Below are positions 62,761-64,000 of a stretch of 64,000 bases of DNA, piece by piece. The translations under genes and the position numbers were made by a program. The notes beneath the pieces are model-generated. The model saw nothing but the letters and a program-made list of their open reading frames with translations, was not told the DNA's origin and did no database searches. How positions within the stretch are numbered: the stretch's first letter is position 1; every line of letters begins with the position of its first letter. The stretch is from Chondrosia reniformis (taxonomy: Eukaryota > Porifera > Demospongiae > Chondrillida > Chondrillidae): contig OX359202.1 of assembly GCA_947172415.1 (NCBI GenBank), positions 2,764,001 through 2,828,000 on the forward strand, written 5' to 3'.

Positions 62761-63056
62761 ACGATTAGGCATGTAACTTTTAAACAATATGACTTGAGCT
62801 GTTTTTGTCCCTTTAACTGAAACATTTCAGTACGTACGTACATTGTTCTTTTCAATGTAATAATTATTAGTTATTTATGTGTACAAATTTATTCATTGAT
62901 TGCATTTAAACGTTAACTTTATGTTAATATTGTATTTTAATTTTCACAGATTAGTTTCTACAACATTTTTCTTATTTGTTGTAAAAAAATTGGTTAATTA
63001 TTATTGAGACAGAAATAAAAATAAAAATAGAAAATAAAAAATAAAAAATAATATAA
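62761..63056 (+). other. 3' UTR and simple-repeat tail of the LINE
   Basis: AT-rich non-coding sequence after the stop at 62758-62760, including an 'acgtacgtac' stretch near 62832 and ending in repeated AAAAAT/AAATAAA units up to about 63050. Confidence 0.6.
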
Positions 63057-63369
63057 ACTAGTATATACATACACCTAGTACATACAACTAGTACTTACAA
63101 CTAGTAAACATAACTCGTCCATACAACTTGTATATACAACTAGTACTTGCAATTAGTACATATAACTAGTACACACATCTACCACATATAACTAATACAT
63201 AAAAATATGACTAGTACATATAAATATTACATAAACATAGTACATACAGTTAGTTCATACAACTACTAGTACATAGAACGAGTACATAAAACTAGAACCT
63301 ATAACCAGCACACACCTACGACATATAATTAGTCAATAAATATATAACTAGTACATATTATCTTTGGGA
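63057..63369 (-). repeat. Inverted satellite segment
   Basis: ATACAACTAGTAC-type units between two retroelement insertions. Confidence 0.9.
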
Positions 63370-63431
63370 TGGTACATCCTTCGACTTTTGAGCGTTTAAA
63401 ACGCAGTTGTTTTTTTTTTTCAATTCTTGGT

Positions 63432-63466
63432 CAAACGTTTTGACCCTGGGGGTCTTCCTCAGTGAC
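63432..63466 (-). other. Degenerate hammerhead-like motif in Penelope 3' UTR
   Basis: On the minus strand: GUCA, CUGAGGA (63462-63456), a 5-bp hairpin GACCC-CCA-GGGUC, then AAAAC and GUU followed by UGAC, which pairs with the upstream GUCA. The G of GAAA is lost and stem III has no loop, so it cannot be a working monomeric ribozyme. It resembles the motifs in the palindrome at 35010-35275. Confidence 0.4.
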
Positions 63467-63579
63467 TGATGGTTGAGTGGAAGAATTGCCTCTATTTATA
63501 GAGGATTTTTCCCGCCATTTCCACTTCCTGTCATGTGACCCTCTGCAGAATGAGAAAAACAGGAAGTATGAATATAAAA

Positions 63580-63826
63580 TCATCTCCAGGCTTGATATAA
63601 CACAATGCCTTGATCTAAATTCATTCTCACCTGACTCTTCTGGATCCTGATGGCTTCTTTGACCCTTCTCCTTTGCCAGTGGGTTTCCCTGTCTGTAATC
63701 TTGGCCTTGTCCCAAGCAATTGAGTGGCCAGTCTTGAGGGAGTGAACAGCTATACTGTTGTTCACATCCCCCATCCTGACTGCTCGCTTGTGTTCTGCCA
63801 ATCTCACTTTCAGGGTCCTTGACAAC
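63580..63826 (-). pseudogene. Penelope-like protein C-terminus (after the GIY-YIG catalytic start)
   Basis: Minus-strand frame from TLKVRLAEHKRAVRMG through NSIAVHSLKTGHSIAW to ETHWQRRRVKEAIRIQK, stopping at 63580. The motifs W..RR..EA and the HS..TGH..AW pattern are those of the GIY-YIG domain tail in Penelope-like elements. Upstream sequence is lost to the inversion. The protein normally combines reverse transcriptase with the nuclease; only this tail remains. Confidence 0.7.
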
Positions 63827-63968
63827 CCAAAACAGCCACAACCACCTATGGATTTCAAGGGTGTAGTTTACCTAATTCCTTGCTCTGAGTGTTCTGCAGT
63901 CTACATTGGTGAAACTGGAAGGACCCTGAAAGTGAGATTGGCAGAACACAAGCGAGCAGTCAGGATGG
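63827..63968 (+). pseudogene. Penelope-like GIY-YIG domain, inverted piece
   Basis: Plus-strand frame with GVVYLIPCSECSAVYIGETGRT: the GIY (here VVY) and YIG motifs and paired Cys of the nuclease, followed by R...EH..A. It ends where satellite resumes near 63969. It is the inverted 5' part of the element at 63370-63826. Confidence 0.75.
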
Positions 63969-64000
63969 GTATATACACATAGTACATACAAATAGTAAAT
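63969..64000 (-). repeat. Inverted satellite segment at window end
   Basis: ATACAACTAGTAC-type units run to the end of the window. Confidence 0.85.

Larger units (their letters stand above)
61593..63056 (+). mobile_element. 5'-truncated LINE with C-terminal endonuclease, clade uncertain
   Basis: A 1.46-kb plus-strand insert. It starts inside a reverse-transcriptase C-terminal region and ends in an A-rich simple tail of AAAAAT-like units (about 63014-63050), after which satellite resumes. 5' truncation and a simple-repeat tail fit target-primed integration. It is unrelated in sequence to the R4-like copies. Confidence 0.75.
63370..63968 (-). mobile_element. Penelope-like element fragment with 5' inversion
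   Basis: The minus-strand part (63826 to 63370) encodes the end of a GIY-YIG protein and a 3' UTR. The plus-strand part (63826 to 63968) encodes the preceding piece of the same protein. About 50 bp encoding the segment around KVRLAEHKRAVRMG are present in both parts as an inverted repeat (about 63776-63826 and 63923-63968). Relative to the minus-strand element, the 5' segment is inverted and joined at its inner end, as expected from twin-primed integration. Confidence 0.7.

Noticed and set aside
63431..63841. Long minus-strand frame at the window end
   Set aside because: It overlaps the GIY-YIG tail in another frame, lacks its motifs and runs on into the 3' UTR.
1..64000. tRNA or rRNA genes
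   Set aside because: I looked for tRNA B-box-like and rRNA-like stretches and saw none that I could support by eye; a covariance search would be needed to exclude them.

Overview
This is nuclear DNA from a eukaryote, with no bacterial-style genes or operons. The mix of transposons (animal-type CACTA/EnSpm, R4/Dong-like LINE, a second endonuclease-bearing LINE, Penelope-like, pogo/Tigger, small MITEs), spliced genes with GT-AG introns and high AT content suggests a marine invertebrate, possibly a sponge or cnidarian. That taxonomic guess is an inference of low confidence. I find no intact host gene; every recognisable coding region belongs, or probably belongs, to a mobile element, and nearly all are broken.

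About 36 kb is one satellite: a 13-bp unit, GTACTAGTTGTAT, each carrying ACTAGT. The units are diverged but organised into higher-order blocks that recur with the same irregularities. From 1 to about 22531 the units read in the + direction; from about 22532 to the end they read in the - direction, so the window spans an array inversion. The array is a graveyard of nested insertions.

Layout: 1-3420 satellite; 3421-11784 a complete CACTA element (3-bp AAG duplication, related empty sites elsewhere in the window) with a decayed tnp2-type transposase, two accessory genes and a 116-bp intronic tandem repeat; 11785-22531 satellite with two copies of a small element 'X'; 22532-28783 inverted satellite with one MITE-like insert; 28786-29118 a TA-flanked MITE; 29256-31198 a 5'-truncated R4-like LINE; 31199-32518 satellite; 32519-40067 a 7.5-kb composite block (decayed spliced gene, foldback element, Penelope tails in a palindrome, a complete hammerhead-ribozyme motif, a 53-bp tandem array, a decayed coiled-coil gene, a second CACTA terminus); 40068-54881 satellite with a Penelope-tail fragment carrying a second hammerhead motif and two pogo/Tigger copies; 54882-59611 a third copy of X split by a near full-length R4-like LINE; 59612-61592 satellite; 61593-63056 the 3' end of another LINE; 63057-63369 satellite; 63370-63968 a Penelope-like GIY-YIG fragment with a 5' inversion; then satellite.

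The points most worth a second look are two hammerhead self-cleaving ribozyme motifs on the + strand (35657-35711 with an intact core; 41721-41770 slightly degraded), a canonical A_AAA_AAC-stop frameshift site in the CACTA coiled-coil gene, the inverted satellite organisation, and the duplicated pogo locus in which one copy has become a MITE by internal deletion.
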